NCBI GenBank assembly: GCA_000421045.1
Contig: ATWC01000009.1
Location: 1-64,000, forward strand
From: Lachnospiraceae bacterium NK4A179
GTDB taxonomy: Bacteria; Bacillota; Clostridia; Lachnospirales; Lachnospiraceae
DNA length: 64,000 nt
Direction: 5' to 3'
Part shown: positions 7,818 to 16,967 of the stretch, one piece after another
Position numbering within the stretch: position 1 is the stretch's first letter
How the letters are laid out: the number at the start of each line of letters is the position of its first letter
The notes under the pieces: generated by a model
What the model saw: only the letters and a program-made list of their open reading frames with translations
The model's database searches: none
What the model was told of the DNA's origin: nothing
Program-made: the position numbers and the translations under genes

Positions 7818-8574
7818 ACTGCAGTGCTGCTTTCTTTTCGTTTAATTTTTTCGTGCTCCACCTTGCAACTTTCATATTTTTACCGTCGTTGCGACCGTGG
7901 AGACGCAGATGGAAGAGCTGTTCTACGAATTGAAGACTTACTTTGAGAGAGATCTTTGATTCGCCGGACTCTCTGTCATGGAACGCATATGGAGTCTCAA
8001 GTATCTTTTTGACATTGCACTGTGAGACAACCTCAACCATGATCTTCCAGCCTATGGGGTTGAGATCCGCTCCCTGCAGCAGTTCACGTTTTACCATGAA
8101 TAGGCCGCTTGTAGGATCGGATATCCCTCTTAAGCAGGGGAGGATGATCTTAGCCAGGTATCTTGCTGATCCTGATATGATCTTTCTGACTATATCGAGG
8201 CCACCGTCAGAACCGCCGGGAATAAGACGGCTGGGAATTGCCATATCGGCATGTGCCAGCATTGCGGCGTACATGTCGAGAAGCACTTCAGGCGGGTGCT
8301 GCAGATCTGCGTCCATACATGCGACAAAATCACCTTCTGCAAGAGAAAAGCCTTTGACAACTGCGGTTGCAAGGCCTTTTTCGTTTTCTCTGTGAAAGAG
8401 CCTTACATGTTTGTCTGTCTTGGCGGCTTCTTCGATGACCTGAGGGGTTTCATCGTTTGAATCATCGACAAAGATCACCTCATAGTCTATTTCTTTTAGT
8501 GTATCGCCTATACGTTTAAGCAGCGGGGCAATGTTTCCTTTTTCGTTAAAGGTGGGTACTACTATTGATATCAT
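7816..8574 (-). CDS. DPM1-like polyprenyl-phosphate glycosyltransferase (GT2)
   Basis: 252 residues, soluble, the size of dolichol/polyprenyl-phosphate mannose synthases without membrane anchor. SIVVPTFNEKGNI at the start, VDDSNDETP near 36, DADLQHPPE near 88-96 (metal site), SRLIPGGSDGG near 115 and SDPTSGLFMV near 152 are the family motifs in the expected order. It probably charges undecaprenyl phosphate with a hexose from a nucleotide sugar at the cytoplasmic face; the lipid-linked sugar would then be used outside the cell. AGGAGGG lies ten bases before the ATG. It is divergent from the next gene. Confidence 0.85.
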   Translation of the reverse strand: MISIVVPTFNEKGNIAPLLKRIGDTLKEIDYEVIFVDDSNDETPQVIEEAAKTDKHVRLFHRENEKGLATAVVKGFSLAEGDFVACMDADLQHPPEVLLDMYAAMLAHADMAIPSRLIPGGSDGGLDIVRKIISGSARYLAKIILPCLRGISDPTSGLFMVKRELLQGADLNPIGWKIMVEVVSQCNVKKILETPYAFHDRESGESKISLKVSLQFVEQLFHLRLHGRNDGKNMKVARWSTKKLNEKKAALQ

Positions 8575-8665
8575 TTATGCATTTCCCTCCTGTTTTCAAT
8601 CTGGCTACTATTGTACCACAAACTTGTATAGTAAACGTAATTACTTATTGCGCTTACTATATATA

Positions 8666-8674
8666 TGTTATAAT
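8666..8674 (+). promoter_or_regulatory. extended -10 promoter directly at a start codon (leaderless candidate)
   Basis: TGTTATAAT ends seven bases before ATG 8682, so transcription should start at or one base before the start codon. No Shine-Dalgarno is present. Confidence 0.5.
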
Positions 8675-8681
8675 CCTATTT

Positions 8682-9800
8682 ATGAATATAACACCTGATG
8701 CCGCGGCTTCGGTCATTGTGTGGTTTATTGTTTTTCCGTTTCTCGCCGGCATCATTCCTTCAATGATAATACGCAGGGAAAAAAGATCCGGGCAGGAAGT
8801 CTGTCTGTGCGGATTTTTTTTGATGTTTGCGGTTTTTGAGGTCTGGGCACTTATTGCAATGGCAGGCGGGAAGAGTCTTTCTTTTTTGTGTACCGGGATG
8901 ATGATATCAATGTCACTCATTTCAATTGCCGGTGCGGTGATGCTGGCCTTCGGGCTGGGTACACGATCGGCTGGCGTTTTTTTCAACATACCGTCACTTA
9001 AAGAGACGGGGCTTACAGACAATCTGATGCGTCTGTCATTTGTTATCCTTTTGGGACTTCAGCTATATATGACTGTTGTGAGTGCTGCACCCGGAAAAGA
9101 GGATGCAGCCACAGTAGAAAAGGCTCTTACCGTGTTATATACCGGACGTTGCAGCGGTTATGATGCTTCGACCGGTCTCTATACCGGCATGGCGACGGAG
9201 GATGTGCTTTTTACCTATCCGCTCTTTGCAGCCATGCTTTCTTCTGTCTCCGCACTTCCTTATGAGACAGTCATGTATGTGATAATGCCGATATTTATCC
9301 TGATATTGATGTATATGATACTAGATAAGACCGGAGATATATTATTTGCTGATGAACGACCGAAGAAACCTGTTTTTATGGTCATAATGGCGCTGATCTT
9401 TTTGTTCGGGGGCTATTCGGAGTATACAAGGGAATTCCATCTGCTGACAGCACCCTGGCGCGCTACTTCCATAGCGGCAGGTCTGATGCTGCCCTGTGTT
9501 CTGTTGATCATGCTTGAACTGTCACAGGCGATCGAGACGGAAGGTACCGATGATGAAGACAATGGGAGCAGAGCCAAAATATCCGGGCTCTATATTATGC
9601 TTTTTATATTGAATATGGCTGCGCTAGTATTCGGGAGCGGTTCGGCCTTCACAACGGCTGCGGCCGAAGGGCTGCTGATTTTTGTGGTAGCAGTCAGATA
9701 CAGAAAACCTTCAGGGTTATTCCTGTGGATACCTGCTGCACTTCCGGCCGTGCTTGAAGGTATATATATGATCGCGGGAGGTGCGCTGTGGCAGAGATGA
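8682..9800 (+). CDS. polytopic membrane protein, DUF6077-like, unknown function
   Basis: 372 residues from ATG 8682; the open frame reaches back to 8565 but that part overlaps the divergent gene and its promoter. About nine to ten hydrophobic helices are visible. A loop after the fourth helix reads TGRCSGYDASTGL ... FTYPLFAAML, resembling the extracytoplasmic loop of large Lachnospiraceae membrane proteins grouped as DUF6077, and the layout recalls GT-C-type glycosyltransferases, but no catalytic acid can be assigned. The end overlaps the next gene by 13 bases. The promoter places the transcript start at the ATG. Function unknown; a role in sugar transfer across the membrane fits the neighbourhood. 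Confidence 0.65.
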   Translation: MNITPDAAASVIVWFIVFPFLAGIIPSMIIRREKRSGQEVCLCGFFLMFAVFEVWALIAMAGGKSLSFLCTGMMISMSLISIAGAVMLAFGLGTRSAGVFFNIPSLKETGLTDNLMRLSFVILLGLQLYMTVVSAAPGKEDAATVEKALTVLYTGRCSGYDASTGLYTGMATEDVLFTYPLFAAMLSSVSALPYETVMYVIMPIFILILMYMILDKTGDILFADERPKKPVFMVIMALIFLFGGYSEYTREFHLLTAPWRATSIAAGLMLPCVLLIMLELSQAIETEGTDDEDNGSRAKISGLYIMLFILNMAALVFGSGSAFTTAAAEGLLIFVVAVRYRKPSGLFLWIPAALPAVLEGIYMIAGGALWQR

Positions 9801-10510
9801 TAAACAGCATGTTTACAACATATGCGCGTTATACCTGTAGCGGCGCTATGATGATGATCTTCTTTGCGGCTCTTATATATATTTCCGCAAGGGAAGAGAG
9901 GAAAAGCGTAAGGACAATATTGGTGGGTGGAAGTATAGTCATGCTGCTGTTCATTTTCTGCCCGACTCTTTACCTGTTTTTAATTAATGTAGGTGCAGAT
10001 CAGGCGTACAGACGTCTGTGGTGGATGCTTCCGATAGGAGTGGGGCTTGGTTACTCTGCAACCAGGCTTGTATGGAAACACAGGATAAACGGTCTTATGA
10101 TGACAGCAGCTGTGCTGCTTTTCTGCGGACGCATGGTATATGGCACTCCTGATGTGGAGAACAGGATACCGGGTGAGGCGGCAGCAGCGGCATCATTTAT
10201 TAGAAATGCCGGAGGCGAAGGCGAGATAAAGGCTGCATTCACCGATGAACTGCTCCCGTATGTGCGAATGAATGATGTAGAGATAATCCTGCCGTATGCA
10301 TATAGCGAGCGGGAAGGCAATTCGTTCAGGGATCTGATGAATTCGGAAAGGACCAATTTCAAGATGCTGGCATCGTATTGCAGGATATATGATGTAAGGT
10401 TTCTGGTGATCCCGACGGGACGTCCCGGCAATGATGAATACGAAAGATACGGCTTTTCTCCGATAGGAAGCAGTGGAATGTATGCTGTTTTCGAATATAC
10501 CGGGAAATGA
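9788..10510 (+). CDS. membrane protein with C-terminal soluble domain, partner of the preceding gene
   Basis: 240 residues. GTG 9788 is preferred because GGGAGG lies about six bases upstream; ATG 9797 is the alternative. Four hydrophobic helices in the first ~125 residues, with LWWMLPIGVGLGYS resembling a conserved helix near the end of DUF6077-type proteins, then a soluble domain. It looks like the C-terminal half of a membrane protein whose N-terminal half is the preceding gene; whether the split is natural or due to an old frameshift cannot be decided by eye. Unknown function. Confidence 0.6.
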   Translation: MAEMINSMFTTYARYTCSGAMMMIFFAALIYISAREERKSVRTILVGGSIVMLLFIFCPTLYLFLINVGADQAYRRLWWMLPIGVGLGYSATRLVWKHRINGLMMTAAVLLFCGRMVYGTPDVENRIPGEAAAAASFIRNAGGEGEIKAAFTDELLPYVRMNDVEIILPYAYSEREGNSFRDLMNSERTNFKMLASYCRIYDVRFLVIPTGRPGNDEYERYGFSPIGSSGMYAVFEYTGK

Positions 10511-10529
10511 GGGCTGTTTTAGGCATAGG

Positions 10530-10558
10530 TTTACAAAATTTACCTGTAAAATTATAAT
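10530..10558 (+). promoter_or_regulatory. promoter for the GH25 / rml operon
   Basis: TTTACA (10530-10535), 17 bases, TATAAT (10553-10558). The 5' leader then carries GTTTACATAAA, a motif seen also before three other genes in the window. Confidence 0.7.
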
Positions 10559-10625
10559 TAATAAGATTATGCTTTGGCATATTTAAGTTTACATAAAGTT
10601 TTGACTTGCGATTTTGAGGAAAAGA

Positions 10626-13600
10626 ATGAAAGACGATACATTAAATTTTATAGATCTGGATAAGACCGCATCACTGGATAAGACCATTGTTGCTGATGCT
10701 AAACCGTCAGCTGAAGAGGCAGCCCGTGAAGATGAGCTTATGTTTAAGGGTGAGATATCGGAAGAGACAGCCATACTTACCGAGCTTGCTGCTGAACTTG
10801 AAGATATGACAGACACAGTAAAGCTTGATGAAGAATTGGACAACAGCCCTGCCCAAAGAGAGCCGGCAGGTACTCAGGCTGGCTTGTCTGATGCGGACGA
10901 TCCTGAAGAGTATGAAGAGGGGCTGTATGACGGTCCTGATGAGTACTCGGAAGCGGATCCCGAAGAATATGATGAAGAGACTTATGAAGAGTCTGGTGAG
11001 GCATCTGAAGATGAAACAGATTCTGAAGAGTATGAAGAAGATTCAGAGTCTGATGAGTATGAAGAAGATGAAACAGATGAAGAAGAGTACGAAGAAGACG
11101 AGTATGATGATGATGATGCTTCGGACGATGATCAGTATGAAGATGACGAGTACGATGAGGATGAAGGCGAAAACCTTGAAACTGCAGAACTCGTAGGCCT
11201 GGATGATACCGTAGAGCTTCAGAAAGCCATAAGAGCTGAAAAAGCCAGAGAGAGGGCCGAGAAGAAAGCTGAGAAAAAAGCGCAGAAAGCAGCAGAAAGG
11301 AAAGAGGCCGCTGCCGAGAACAAAGCAGCTGCCAAAGCTGCCAAAGCTGCCAAAGCTGCCAAAAAGGCTGAAGCAGCCAAAAAGGCTGAAGCTGTCGGAA
11401 AGAAAGCGAACGCTGCAAAAAAAGCCGAAAACAAAAAGGCTGAAAATAAAAAAGCCGAAAACAAAAAAGCTGAAAATAAAAAAGTCGGAAACAAGAAGGC
11501 TGATAACAAAAAAGTCACCCTTTCAAAGAAGTCTAAAACAGAAGATAAAAAGACAGGAAAGCTTAAGAAGGGGGAAGCTCCGGATACACAGTCAAAAGAC
11601 GGAAAGAAGAGCATAGCGGCATTCATAAAGTCATCCATCGGGAAATTTGTTGTTGCTGCAGCTGCTTTTATTCTTGCATGCATAGTGCTTGCAGCCATAT
11701 ATTTCGGTACCAATTCCGGTGATAAGAATGACGGTATGGCTGCTGTGGGCGCAAAGCTTGAAAACAGCGGCGTTGCCGGTGAGGCAGGTCTTCTTGCCAT
11801 GGCCGATGCCAGAAAAGCTGCGAAGATATCTGCAGAGGAAGAGGCCGCTGCGGCAGCTAAGGAAGAAGAGGAGAAGCAGGAAGAGGAAGAAGCTTCTAAA
11901 CTTAAGAAAGTGACAGTGACATTCACTTCTGTTGAGAAGGATATAAAGATAAAGTTCATTGATACCGAGACAGAACGTCTTATCAATGATACTTCTTTTA
12001 CAGTTCATCTTAAGGATAAAAAGGGTAAAGAGACAACTTTCACGGATGATGATAAGGATGGCATCATATATAAGCATGGTATCGAAAGCGGGGAGTACTC
12101 CGTAAGTATCGATGCTGTGGAGGGGATGGAATTCCTTAATTATGACAAGACCGTGAAGGTAAAGGACAAGATCGTATATAAGCAGGTCGATGTCACACAG
12201 GAGATAAAGACCGAGAGGGAAGTGGATGTTTCAAAGGAAGATACCGGAAACGTTCAGAATGATATTGTGGTTGAGGAACCGACTGTAAAGGATACGGTTG
12301 AGTTTGTTGAGTCTTCAAGGAATGTGAAGGACGGAGCGACAGAGTATAAGCCGGTTCATAAGGATGATATTAAGGATCCCACTCAGGCAAAGGCAAGGAT
12401 CATTTTCTCGGATATGCCGGTTTGTGCAGCAGCTCCGGGACAAGAGCCGGTAAGGACTATATATCGCACCGAAGTTAATGATGATGATAAGCCTGTGACA
12501 AATGAAGAAGATAAGCCTACGGCAACTTCGGAGACCACAAAGGAACCGACAAAGGCGCCTTTCATGGATACAAAGGAGCCCACAAAGGACCCCACGAAGG
12601 AGCCCACAAAGGAACCTACTAAGGAGCCTACCAAAACTGCTACAGAGTCATCCAAGGAACCTACAAAAGAACCTACAAAATCCTCTGAAGCAACACCTAC
12701 TCCCACACCGAAGGTTTCGCCTACGGTAACCGTTACGCCTACTCCTGAGTCAGAAGCTAATGATGACGATGCACCCGTAGATAATGACGGAAACAAGAAG
12801 CCGACAGCAACACCTACGGAGGGATCACCTACTCCCACATCCGATACAGATGCAAAAGAAAAAGCTGCAAGGGAAGATGAAAAAACTCTTCTTAAGGATA
12901 TCAACGGTAACCAGGTTTATGTAAAGGATGCTGATTCAGGAGAATACCGCAAGGCCGTTTATGCGGATTATTACCGCTTTGATGAATTCTATATAAAGAG
13001 TGAATCAGCTTACGAATATAAAGGCTGGCAGACAATAGACGGCAATGTTTATTACTATACAAAAGACGGTGAGAAGGTAACCGGAGATCAGGTTATACAG
13101 GGCGTTTCCTATCACTTTACGGAAGATGGCATACTTGCTGTCGATAAAAACGGTGTTAAAGGAATTGATGTATCAAAGTGGAACGGTTCGATCGACTGGA
13201 ATGCCGTTAAAGAATCAGGTATTACTTTTGTTATCATACGCTGCGGATACAGAGGTTCATCATCCGGCGTGCTTGTAACCGATCCGATGTTCAAGTCGAA
13301 TGTTTCGGGCGCAAGGGCAGCCGGCCTCAAGGTTGGTGTATATTTCTTCACACAGGCGATCAATGAGGTTGAGGCGGTGGAAGAAGCTTCCATGACCCTT
13401 TCGCTTATCCAGGGTGCGGGCGTAGGGTACCCCGTATTCATCGATACGGAGCGTACAAGCGGCAGAAACGGAAGAGCAGACGGGCTTTCAAAGGCACAAA
13501 GGACTGCGGTATGCAAAGCTTTCTGTGAGACGATAAAGAGCGGCGGTTTCACACCAGGTATATATGCTTCAAAAGCATGGTATAATGATGATCTGAACTT

Positions 13601-13754
13601 TTCGGAACTTTCATCATACCGTATATGGCTTGCCCAGTATGCATCAACACCGTCATTTTCGGGGCACTATGATATGTGGCAGTATTCTGCAAAGGGAAGT
13701 GTTGCCGGCATAAAGGGCACGGTTGATATGAATATGAGTTATTTGGGATATTAA
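10626..13754 (+). CDS. membrane-anchored GH25 muramidase with long cytoplasmic charged tail
   Basis: 1042 residues from ATG 10626 (AGGA five bases upstream; an in-frame TTG at 10614 is weaker). In order: a cytoplasmic tail with an extremely acidic Asp/Glu/Tyr block (about 92-182) followed by a Lys/Ala-rich basic block (about 199-300); one membrane helix (338-361, type II); a Lys/Glu helix; a prealbumin/SpaA-like beta domain (about 426-530); a PTKEP repeat linker (about 638-690); a cell-wall-binding-like repeat with KGWQTIDGNVYYY (about 795-838); and a C-terminal GH25 domain starting GIDVSKWNG with FIDTE as the catalytic acidic pair. It should cleave peptidoglycan glycan strands outside the membrane. 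It precedes rmlB by 14 bases, in the same direction. The domain is paralogous to that of the 15725 gene. Confidence 0.9.
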   Translation: MKDDTLNFIDLDKTASLDKTIVADAKPSAEEAAREDELMFKGEISEETAILTELAAELEDMTDTVKLDEELDNSPAQREPAGTQAGLSDADDPEEYEEGLYDGPDEYSEADPEEYDEETYEESGEASEDETDSEEYEEDSESDEYEEDETDEEEYEEDEYDDDDASDDDQYEDDEYDEDEGENLETAELVGLDDTVELQKAIRAEKARERAEKKAEKKAQKAAERKEAAAENKAAAKAAKAAKAAKKAEAAKKAEAVGKKANAAKKAENKKAENKKAENKKAENKKVGNKKADNKKVTLSKKSKTEDKKTGKLKKGEAPDTQSKDGKKSIAAFIKSSIGKFVVAAAAFILACIVLAAIYFGTNSGDKNDGMAAVGAKLENSGVAGEAGLLAMADARKAAKISAEEEAAAAAKEEEEKQEEEEASKLKKVTVTFTSVEKDIKIKFIDTETERLINDTSFTVHLKDKKGKETTFTDDDKDGIIYKHGIESGEYSVSIDAVEGMEFLNYDKTVKVKDKIVYKQVDVTQEIKTEREVDVSKEDTGNVQNDIVVEEPTVKDTVEFVESSRNVKDGATEYKPVHKDDIKDPTQAKARIIFSDMPVCAAAPGQEPVRTIYRTEVNDDDKPVTNEEDKPTATSETTKEPTKAPFMDTKEPTKDPTKEPTKEPTKEPTKTATESSKEPTKEPTKSSEATPTPTPKVSPTVTVTPTPESEANDDDAPVDNDGNKKPTATPTEGSPTPTSDTDAKEKAAREDEKTLLKDINGNQVYVKDADSGEYRKAVYADYYRFDEFYIKSESAYEYKGWQTIDGNVYYYTKDGEKVTGDQVIQGVSYHFTEDGILAVDKNGVKGIDVSKWNGSIDWNAVKESGITFVIIRCGYRGSSSGVLVTDPMFKSNVSGARAAGLKVGVYFFTQAINEVEAVEEASMTLSLIQGAGVGYPVFIDTERTSGRNGRADGLSKAQRTAVCKAFCETIKSGGFTPGIYASKAWYNDDLNFSELSSYRIWLAQYASTPSFSGHYDMWQYSAKGSVAGIKGTVDMNMSYLGY
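11412..11516 (+). repeat. 15-bp tandem repeats encoding KAENK
   Basis: Successive units of the type AAAAAGCYGAAAAYA encode KAENK/KADNK repeats in the basic cytoplasmic block of the muramidase. Prone to length variation. Confidence 0.7.
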
Positions 13755-13768
13755 GAAGGAGGAAATAA

Positions 13769-14869
13769 ATGAGAACATATCTTGTAACCGGAGGAGCAGG
13801 CTTCATAGGCTCCAATTACATTCACTACATGTTTAAGAAGTATGGTAACGATATACGCATCATAAATGTGGATGTGCTTACATATGCAGGCAATCCCGAG
13901 AACCTGAAGGATCTCGAGAACAATGAAAATTATATTTTTGTAAAGGCCGATATCACTGACAAGCAGGCTATCACAGAAGTGTTTGAAAAGTATGATATAG
14001 ACCGCGTGGTACATTTTGCTGCGGAAAGTCATGTTGACAGAAGCATAAAGGATCCCGAAACCTTTATAAAGACAAATGTATACGGTACAGGTGTTATGCT
14101 CTCATGTGCAAAGGCTGCCTGGGAGGTTAAGGAAGGTCCGGATCCGCTTGGTAATTACAAGCCTGACAAGAAATTCCTTCATGTGTCTACGGATGAAGTT
14201 TATGGTTCGCTTCCCGAGGGTGATGGATATTTCTATGAGACAACACCTTACAGCCCTCATTCACCGTATTCCGCAAGTAAGGCAGGATCAGATATGCTGG
14301 TAAAAGCGTATATGGATACATATCACTTCCCTGCTAATATCACAAACTGCTCCAATAACTACGGACCTTACCAGTTCCCGGAAAAGCTTATACCGCTTAT
14401 CATAAACAATGCGCTTCACGGAAAGAAACTTCCCGTTTATGGTGACGGAAAGAACGTCAGGGACTGGCTCTATGTTGAAGATCATGCAAAGGCTATCGAC
14501 ATGGTGCAGGAGAAGGGAAAACTTTTCGAAACTTATAATGTGGGCGGTCACAACGAAAAGCAGAATATTGAGATAATCAAGATCATCCTTGAGACACTTA
14601 GGGAGATGCTGCCTGATTCTGATGAGAGAAAGGCACATATAAACGAGGATCTTATCACTTACGTGGAAGACAGAAAGGGACATGACAGACGTTATGCCAT
14701 AGCTCCCGACAAGATCAAGGCAGAGATCGGCTGGGAGCCTGAGACCTGCTTCAAAGTCGGGATAAAGAAGACTATCCAGTGGTATTTTGAGCATGAAGAC
14801 TGGATGGCCAATGTAACAAGCGGCGATTATATGAAGTACTATGAGAAGATGTATGGAGGAAAGGAATGA
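13769..14869 (+). CDS. rmlB: dTDP-glucose 4,6-dehydratase
   Basis: 366 residues. Second step of dTDP-L-rhamnose synthesis, dTDP-glucose to dTDP-4-keto-6-deoxyglucose. [10 protein letters not shown] (7-16) binds [24 protein letters not shown] near 141 and the YSASK catalytic pair near 167 are all present, and [14 protein letters not shown] is typical of RmlB. AAGGAGG precedes the ATG. Its stop overlaps the rmlA start by four bases. Confidence 0.96.
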   Translation: MRTYLVTGGAGFIGSNYIHYMFKKYGNDIRIINVDVLTYAGNPENLKDLENNENYIFVKADITDKQAITEVFEKYDIDRVVHFAAESHVDRSIKDPETFIKTNVYGTGVMLSCAKAAWEVKEGPDPLGNYKPDKKFLHVSTDEVYGSLPEGDGYFYETTPYSPHSPYSASKAGSDMLVKAYMDTYHFPANITNCSNNYGPYQFPEKLIPLIINNALHGKKLPVYGDGKNVRDWLYVEDHAKAIDMVQEKGKLFETYNVGGHNEKQNIEIIKIILETLREMLPDSDERKAHINEDLITYVEDRKGHDRRYAIAPDKIKAEIGWEPETCFKVGIKKTIQWYFEHEDWMANVTSGDYMKYYEKMYGGKE

Positions 14870-15735
14870 AAGGTATAATCCTTGCAGGTGGTTCGGGTAC
14901 CAGACTTTACCCGCTCACCAAAGCTGTTTCCAAACAGATAATGCCGGTATATGACAAGCCGATGATCTATTATCCGCTTTCCATACTGATGCTTGCCGGG
15001 ATCAGGGAAGTTCTCATAATCTCCACACCGCGCGACCTGCCGGTGTTCAGAGAACTCTTATCCGACGGCGCACAGCTCGGTATGCATTTTGAATATGCAG
15101 TACAGGAACAGCCGCGTGGACTTGCCGATGCATTTATCATCGGCGCCGATTTCATTGGAAGCGATAGCGTGTGCCTTATTCTCGGAGACAATATCTTCTA
15201 CGGACAGAGTTTTTCAAAGCTCTTAAGAGATGTGGCTTCAAGAGAGAAGGGCGCTACGATCTTCGGATATTATGTAAGAGATCCCAGAGAATACGGAGTT
15301 GTTGAATTCGATGAGAATAAAATGGCGATCTCGATCGAAGAGAAGCCTGAGCATCCGAAGAGTAATTATGCGGTTCCCGGACTATATTTCTATGACAATG
15401 ATGTTGTTGAGATTGCAAAGAACGTTAAGCCCTCTGCAAGAGGAGAGATAGAGATAACAAGCATCAATAACGAGTATTTAAAACGTGGCTCACTGCATGT
15501 GGAGACACTTGGAAGAGGATTTGCATGGCTTGATACGGGTAATCATGATGCACTTCTTGATGCGGCTGATTTCGTTGCTGCATTCCAGAAGAGACAGGGA
15601 TTGTATATCTCATGTATTGAAGAGATCGCATATAAGAGAGGCTTTATCACAAGAGAGCAGCTGCTCGATCTTGCGAAGCCTCTTATGAAAACACAGTACG
15701 GAAAGTATCTCACAGAGGTAGCTGATGGACTCTAA
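14866..15735 (+). CDS. rmlA: glucose-1-phosphate thymidylyltransferase
   Basis: 289 residues, normal length. It joins dTTP and glucose-1-phosphate, the first step of dTDP-rhamnose synthesis. [11 protein letters not shown] (8-18), the [15 protein letters not shown] signature, LGDNIFYG near 106 and WLDTG near 222 are seen. The start overlaps rmlB (ATGA) and the end overlaps the following muramidase gene by 11 bases, so sugar supply and muramidase are translationally coupled. Confidence 0.97.
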   Translation: MKGIILAGGSGTRLYPLTKAVSKQIMPVYDKPMIYYPLSILMLAGIREVLIISTPRDLPVFRELLSDGAQLGMHFEYAVQEQPRGLADAFIIGADFIGSDSVCLILGDNIFYGQSFSKLLRDVASREKGATIFGYYVRDPREYGVVEFDENKMAISIEEKPEHPKSNYAVPGLYFYDNDVVEIAKNVKPSARGEIEITSINNEYLKRGSLHVETLGRGFAWLDTGNHDALLDAADFVAAFQKRQGLYISCIEEIAYKRGFITREQLLDLAKPLMKTQYGKYLTEVADGL

Positions 15736-16957
15736 GGTAAAGCGCACTGCGATAGCAGCGGCGGTTACGCTGATAGCTGTCGTGCTTATCATAGTGCTTT
15801 ACTTAAACGGAACATTTGAGAGGGATAAGCAGGGAGCACCCGGTACTCAGCAGGCAGGAGCTGCATCTGAAGGTATATCCGGAAATGATCTGAAGGGGTT
15901 TTTAAATGATGAGACCTTCTGGGATCCCGAACCTTCGGTTTTATCTGTGTCTGCATCATCTGCACTTCCCAGACTTTTTCTCCAGGGCAGCAGTGTGATG
16001 AGGGATATAAGGCTTTCTGTTCTGGATGATAGCGGAAATGCGGTTACCGGACAGTCCTTCTATGTTAATGTTGACGGGCTCGGTGAATTCAAGGATCTTG
16101 ATCAGGACGGAATGATATACATTCCGGAACTCAAGGAAGGCGAGTATTTTGTAACGCTTGAAGATGTGGATGGGTATGAGGTTCCCGAGGACCCTCTCCG
16201 GATAAGCGTTAAGAGCAGCCTTGAATATAAGGTGATCGACGATATTGCTTTATATATCAGATCAGAAGATGAGATAAATGCGGAGATCGAAGATACTGCA
16301 GTGAAAGATGCTGAATCCGAAGCCGATGATACAGAGGTGCAGCGAAAGTGGGAAGGTACCGACGCAGTACTTGGTATAGATGTGTCGAAATGGCAGAAAG
16401 ATATCGACTGGCAGGCAGTTGCCGGTGATGGAATTGATTTTGTTATAATAAGATGCGGCTACAGGGGATCTTCGGGTGGTGCGCTTGTTGAAGATCCTTA
16501 CTTTAGAAAGAATCTTGAGGGTGCTAAGGCCGCAGGATTAAAGACAGGAGTTTATTTCTTTACTCAGGCCGTGAATGAAGTGGAGGCCGTAGAGGAAGCT
16601 TCGATGGTGGTTGAGCTTCTGAATGGAGCATCACTTGATATGCCGGTGTTTATTGATACCGAAGGCTCGGGCGGACGTGCAGATCTTATTAACAGGGATA
16701 TGCGTACAGCTGTCTGCAAGGCTTTCTGTGAGACCATAAACAACGCGGGATACAGAAGCGGCATATATGCAAGCCGCAGCTGGTATTATAATAAGCTGAA
16801 AGACGGAGAACTCTCCCAGTACACGCACTGGGTTGCGGAGTACAGGAAGAACCCGCTGTATAAAGATGATTTTGCTCTCTGGCAGTACACATCAAAGGGG
16901 GCTGTAAACGGGATCAATACAAAGGTGGATATGGATCTTGTATGGTCCGGGAATTAA
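15725..16957 (+). CDS. membrane-anchored GH25 muramidase
   Basis: 410 residues. N-terminal membrane helix (7-27, type II), a Ser/Gly linker, a beta domain (about 95-180) with DLDQDGMIY and [13 protein letters not shown] that matches the beta domain of the 10626 protein, then GH25 from about 213 ([13 protein letters not shown] ... FIDTEGSGG ... LWQYTS). The GH25 part is a close paralogue of the 10626 domain (shared [27 protein letters not shown]). It lacks the long cytoplasmic tail and the wall-binding repeats. The gene starts inside rmlA and ends 10 bases before rmlC. Expected to cut peptidoglycan on the outside. Confidence 0.92.
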   Translation: MDSKVKRTAIAAAVTLIAVVLIIVLYLNGTFERDKQGAPGTQQAGAASEGISGNDLKGFLNDETFWDPEPSVLSVSASSALPRLFLQGSSVMRDIRLSVLDDSGNAVTGQSFYVNVDGLGEFKDLDQDGMIYIPELKEGEYFVTLEDVDGYEVPEDPLRISVKSSLEYKVIDDIALYIRSEDEINAEIEDTAVKDAESEADDTEVQRKWEGTDAVLGIDVSKWQKDIDWQAVAGDGIDFVIIRCGYRGSSGGALVEDPYFRKNLEGAKAAGLKTGVYFFTQAVNEVEAVEEASMVVELLNGASLDMPVFIDTEGSGGRADLINRDMRTAVCKAFCETINNAGYRSGIYASRSWYYNKLKDGELSQYTHWVAEYRKNPLYKDDFALWQYTSKGAVNGINTKVDMDLVWSGN

Positions 16958-16967
16958 GGAGACACAG

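Noticed and set aside
8565-8681. N-terminal extension of the membrane protein from the ATG at 8565
   Set aside because: It overlaps the divergent gene and the promoter, and the next ATG sits directly behind an extended -10 box.
11219-11986. 255-codon minus-strand frame rich in Phe, Ser and Ala
   Set aside because: It is the complement of the Lys/Ala repeat region of the GH25 gene.
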